Virus record (IMG/VR): IMGVR_UViG_3300035698_018211
Coordinates: 1-26,829 of that record
Direction: 5' to 3' (one strand)
DNA from: a virus
Length of the DNA: 26,829 nucleotides
Made by a program: the position numbers and the translations under genes. Shown here piece after piece: positions 25,101 through 26,829 of this stretch. How positions within the stretch are numbered: position 1 is the stretch's first letter; the number at the start of each line of letters is the position of its first letter. The notes beneath the pieces are model-generated. The model was not told where the DNA came from and ran no database searches. It saw only the letters and a program-made list of their open reading frames with translations.

Positions 25101-26829
25101 AACTTTAAAAAATGCTGGTGGTCATTTATGGAGTGTTTTATTGGCTGTTGGTTCTGGTATTTTTAGATTAACTAAAGGACTATTTAGTTTAGGAAAAACA
25201 ATTGCATTAGCTATTAGTGGATTAGTAGGAAAAGGATTACTAACTGCTATTATTCCTTTATTAGCAAAAAGTATGCCTCTATTATTAGCTGGAGCGGCTG
25301 GATATGCAGTTGGTACATTAATTAATAAATTTATAGTTAATCCAATAATCAAAAAATTTAATAAAGACATTGACGAAAAACTAGATAAAGCAAATAATAA
25401 AAGTAGAGGATATTTAAATGCTGCAACCTCAGCAGGAAAAGCGTATAGAGAAGGAACTGGATCAAAAGATGAAGCTATTAAAGGAAATCAACGTATACAA
25501 TTAATGACTGGATTACTTGGTAAAAATCAAGCAACTAGAATAAAAGATTATGGTTCATATACATTTAATGAGGAACAAAAATTTGGTATAATTCAAGCTG
25601 CACAAGAAGAAGTTATGAATGAAAATATAAATGAATATATGAAATATGGTGCAAAACGTGTAAACATGATGAGAACCAAATGGCTTGAATCTGGTGGATT
25701 TAGAGAAGTTCATATGGGGCAAGATCCAAGAGAATATGGAATAGGAAGGGAAAAGACTTTTCTTGCATATTTACAAAAGAATGCTAAACCATTTTTAACA
25801 GAATCTAAAGGAAAACCACTTGGTTCTGTATCTGCTTTTGAAGAATCAAGTGGAAGAGGTGCTGGAACAATTAGTACTGGAAAAGGTGATGCAGGTGGAG
25901 CTTCATATGGAGTTCATCAACTTTCTTCAGAAAAAGGAACTCTTCAAAGATTTATAGCTCAAGCAGGATTACAAGAAGAATTCAAAGGATTAAAACCAGG
26001 ATCAAAGGAATTTAATGAAAAATGGAGAGATATAGCTAATGTCAGTGGGAAAAGTTTTGAAAAATCTCAATATGATTTTATAAAATCTACCCATTATGAT
26101 CCAATGGTTAGTAGATTAAAAAAGAGTGGATTTGATCCTACAAAGAGAGGAAGAGCAGTACAAGAAGCAATTTTTTCAACTGCTGTTCAATTTGGTCCTA
26201 AATCATCAATTGTAGAAAAAGCAATCAATCTTGCTAACATAGAAAATATTAGTGATTCACAAATAATTAAACAATTATATGATGAAAAAGCAAAACTTAA
26301 TGATTGGTTTCCTAGTTCACCAAAATTACATAAAGGGTTAAGAAATAGATTTATAAGAGAAAAACAAAAATTATTAACAATGGCTGAAAATGAAATGAAA
26401 GTAAGTTCAATACCAGAAGCTGGTATAAAAGTAGCAAGTGCAGCTGGAATAAATAAGAGTCAATCTAATAGTCTTATTAGGAAAAAGCGTTTTGATGCTC
26501 GTAATACTAATGAAATGAAAGTAAGTCCAATACCAGAAACTGTTAAAACTGCTGCTATGGCTTCTAAGAAAGGAAGTGCTATATCTAGGAAACGTAAAGA
26601 TTATAGTAGTGGTGTTAATGATTTTGAATATAGTAAATTTGAGAAGAAGGCTCATGATATAAAACGTAATAATATGCGAGATAAAGCTCTTGTTGGTGTT
26701 CGTTCTAAGAAAGGAAGTGCTATTGAATTAGATAGTTCTGGAGTGGTTATAGGACAAAAAGAAATTGCTAATAAACAACATAATGAAAAAACACAGCAAG
26801 CAAATTACACAGCAAAACAATATGGAAAA
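22135..26829 (+). CDS. Tape-measure protein with internal peptidoglycan hydrolase domain (runs off window)
   Basis: The reading frame is open for 1,565 codons from the ATG at 22135 to the window end, without a stop; the start has an AAAGGG site. Early residues are helical and charged. Residues 163-218 hold a perfect 28-residue tandem repeat. Residues 609-626 read GGWIRKTGRAILHKGEMVIP, the classic tape-measure motif. About 643-982 is an extended Lys/Glu-rich coiled coil. Around 995-1075 is a strongly hydrophobic segment (LLAVGSGIFRLTKGLF, then IIPLLAKSMPLLLAGAAGY) likely to insert into a membrane. About 1180-1360 looks like a lytic muramidase/transglycosylase domain (EESSGRGAGTIS with Glu1237, then GGASYGVHQLSS). 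It sets tail length and probably helps DNA cross the cell envelope. Confidence 0.92.
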   Translation, partial: MTAYKPPVRDTTESQLRAKKINSLSGQLHILEEQQAIHSRKVNDQVTESGKNNKKFKKDFENSEFQDTLPELNKTIGKLNKTIDSVATGVMNITKGTVSATSNVIGQYGKVITDDIGMNKQNMIAMSLAQASPIFGYFAAKFVETDIFKKAKNKMAENIKGVFTRKPIQEYYPETKSNSIPQSQINARDEFTRKPIQEYYPETKSNSIPQSQINARDETKKLSSINNNISPNFARMEDYVQESKNNKKSVSKNFIKPLDNKNIEDQKQWQNRLFRNMSIFEELFKKSFVSPSTYLIGAKGKYRTELKRASKTNNVFLKITNVLSLIYTRGMVKLDKIIYIFQKKFRVSANEVGNKPGLIPDTHSQDYSQEKDYKKSSTREIAKDFVDAFKNAKNTKEQKWQDKLLDATLELKVGLIGMTSSFRIAWQKTLTEHPAFKNMVMFGSILKSTFISPLTFLFGARGGYAGEIQQATKTKNIFLKITNVLSLIYTRGMVKLDKIIYLLEKKFKISSKGVKDKNWIMFDIIKDFFSGKSKPLDLFGMLTEKLGLDKESMKKSGFSDLKSLNPLNIIKQSNFKEWHDKKLESFTERFGRNREERTSGTGEPQHRVGGWIRKTGRAILHKGEMVIPAETVFKSMTSVIKSVGELKQRDKRKKFEKVKEEAKKKHEEGIESGIGNIDEKFNKKIEKRSKKMDKKLSESIEYGTKQFMARTARMTEFKEAEELISNKRINRVKEFQDMNTERRRQNLVNGALKDQAKIQKKYNKKAEKFQETMLKGHAKYFKWIFSSSFRAKRREVKALDAINKQNDKLERKKERIEKGVKKIERKMKYRKDALENKMKLIKEKFEGKQATRLTKINAKAEYMKKKAEWIKKRPEMKIEEQRAKAQMKIDLIRFKDEAKKAKVDAKQNQKDLKIELKELKEKERKARNEALKQRWKAFADTPMRIHKLYKATKANYKQRIEEAKRGQTWQKTIQTHLLGIKERFRTVGRTLKNAGGHLWSVLLAVGSGIFRLTKGLFSLGKTIALAISGLVGKGLLTAIIPLLAKSMPLLLAGAAGYAVGTLINKFIVNPIIKKFNKDIDEKLDKANNKSRGYLNAATSAGKAYREGTGSKDEAIKGNQRIQLMTGLLGKNQATRIKDYGSYTFNEEQKFGIIQAAQEEVMNENINEYMKYGAKRVNMMRTKWLESGGFREVHMGQDPREYGIGREKTFLAYLQKNAKPFLTESKGKPLGSVSAFEESSGRGAGTISTGKGDAGGASYGVHQLSSEKGTLQRFIAQAGLQEEFKGLKPGSKEFNEKWRDIANVSGKSFEKSQYDFIKSTHYDPMVSRLKKSGFDPTKRGRAVQEAIFSTAVQFGPKSSIVEKAINLANIENISDSQIIKQLYDEKAKLNDWFPSSPKLHKGLRNRFIREKQKLLTMAENEMKVSSIPEAGIKVASAAGINKSQSNSLIRKKRFDARNTNEMKVSPIPETVKTAAMASKKGSAISRKRKDYSSGVNDFEYSKFEKKAHDIKRNNMRDKALVGVRSKKGSAIELDSSGVVIGQKEIANKQHNEKTQQANYTAKQYGK
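22621..22788 (+). repeat. Perfect 84-bp tandem duplication inside the tape-measure gene
   Basis: Bases 22621-22704 and 22705-22788 are identical over all 84 bases, encoding 28 residues (FTRKPIQEYYPETK...) twice in frame. The identity with no third-position change implies a recent duplication. Confidence 0.97.
22993..23190 (+). repeat. Imperfect long repeat in tape-measure gene, copy A
   Basis: This stretch and 23479-23676 are related at an offset of 486 bases. The core FLKITNVLSLIYTRGMVKLD is identical in both proteins, and the flanks (SFVSPSTYLIGAKG versus TFISPLTFLFGARG) align as well. Confidence 0.85.
23479..23676 (+). repeat. Imperfect long repeat in tape-measure gene, copy B
   Basis: Second copy of the 22993-23190 unit, offset 486 bases in the same frame. 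DNA identity is high over the central part but lower at both ends, so this is an older duplication than the 84-bp one. Confidence 0.85.

Noticed and set aside
1-26829. tRNA genes, CRISPR arrays, insertion sequences, integrase or attachment sites
   Set aside because: Looked for cloverleaf-like G+C-rich islands, regularly spaced direct repeats and transposase motifs; none seen.

Overview
The window is a strongly AT-rich segment of a large tailed bacteriophage (Caudoviricetes, probably jumbo-sized). The evidence is a phage-type terminase large subunit, a tape-measure protein with a tail-lysozyme domain, a probable baseplate hub protein, and bacterial-like RNA polymerase beta' and beta subunits, all on the plus strand and tightly packed with short gaps or start/stop overlaps. 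Most genes have clear AGGAG-like ribosome binding sites, and two use TTG starts. I see no tRNA, CRISPR array, insertion sequence or integrase. The host cannot be named from the sequence; strong Shine-Dalgarno use argues somewhat against Bacteroidota.

Layout: (1) 1-1843: the tail of an ABC/Rad50-like ATPase, a radical SAM protein with a SPASM-like second cysteine cluster, a WYL_2/DUF2693-like protein and one unknown. (2) 1852-7699: a cassette that reads as a ubiquitin-like conjugation system. It has a large protein whose N-terminal part looks like the E2-like protein of PRTRC-type cassettes, a JAMM metalloprotease with a complete motif, an E1/ThiF adenylating enzyme with a candidate catalytic cysteine, a ubiquitin-like protein with an N-terminal SAP-like domain and a C-terminal glycine, a small unknown, and a second ThiF-fold protein. 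(3) 7701-8441: three small proteins of unknown function. (4) 8454-14197: unsplit RNA polymerase beta' and then beta, with catalytic and zinc motifs intact. (5) 14210-16279: a FolE2-type GTP cyclohydrolase (likely first step to 7-deazaguanine or queuosine-type products) and two unknowns, closed by an intrinsic terminator. (6) 16328-18091: two phage proteins and a 30-residue micro-ORF, closed by a second terminator. (7) 18177-26829: the packaging and tail block: hub-like protein, terminase large subunit, HExxH protein, and a tape measure that runs off the window.

How they may work together: the polymerase subunits probably transcribe phage genes independently of the host core enzyme, although no alpha, omega or sigma-like gene is visible here. 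The conjugation cassette has candidate activator (E1), carrier (E2-like), modifier (Ubl) and remover (JAMM) in one contiguous run. This suggests the phage tags proteins (its own or the host's) during infection; the target is not visible. The Ubl gene stands out as richer in G+C codons than its neighbours, has a strong ribosome binding site and is followed by a 15-bp hairpin, all consistent with high expression. This cassette is the most unusual content of the window.
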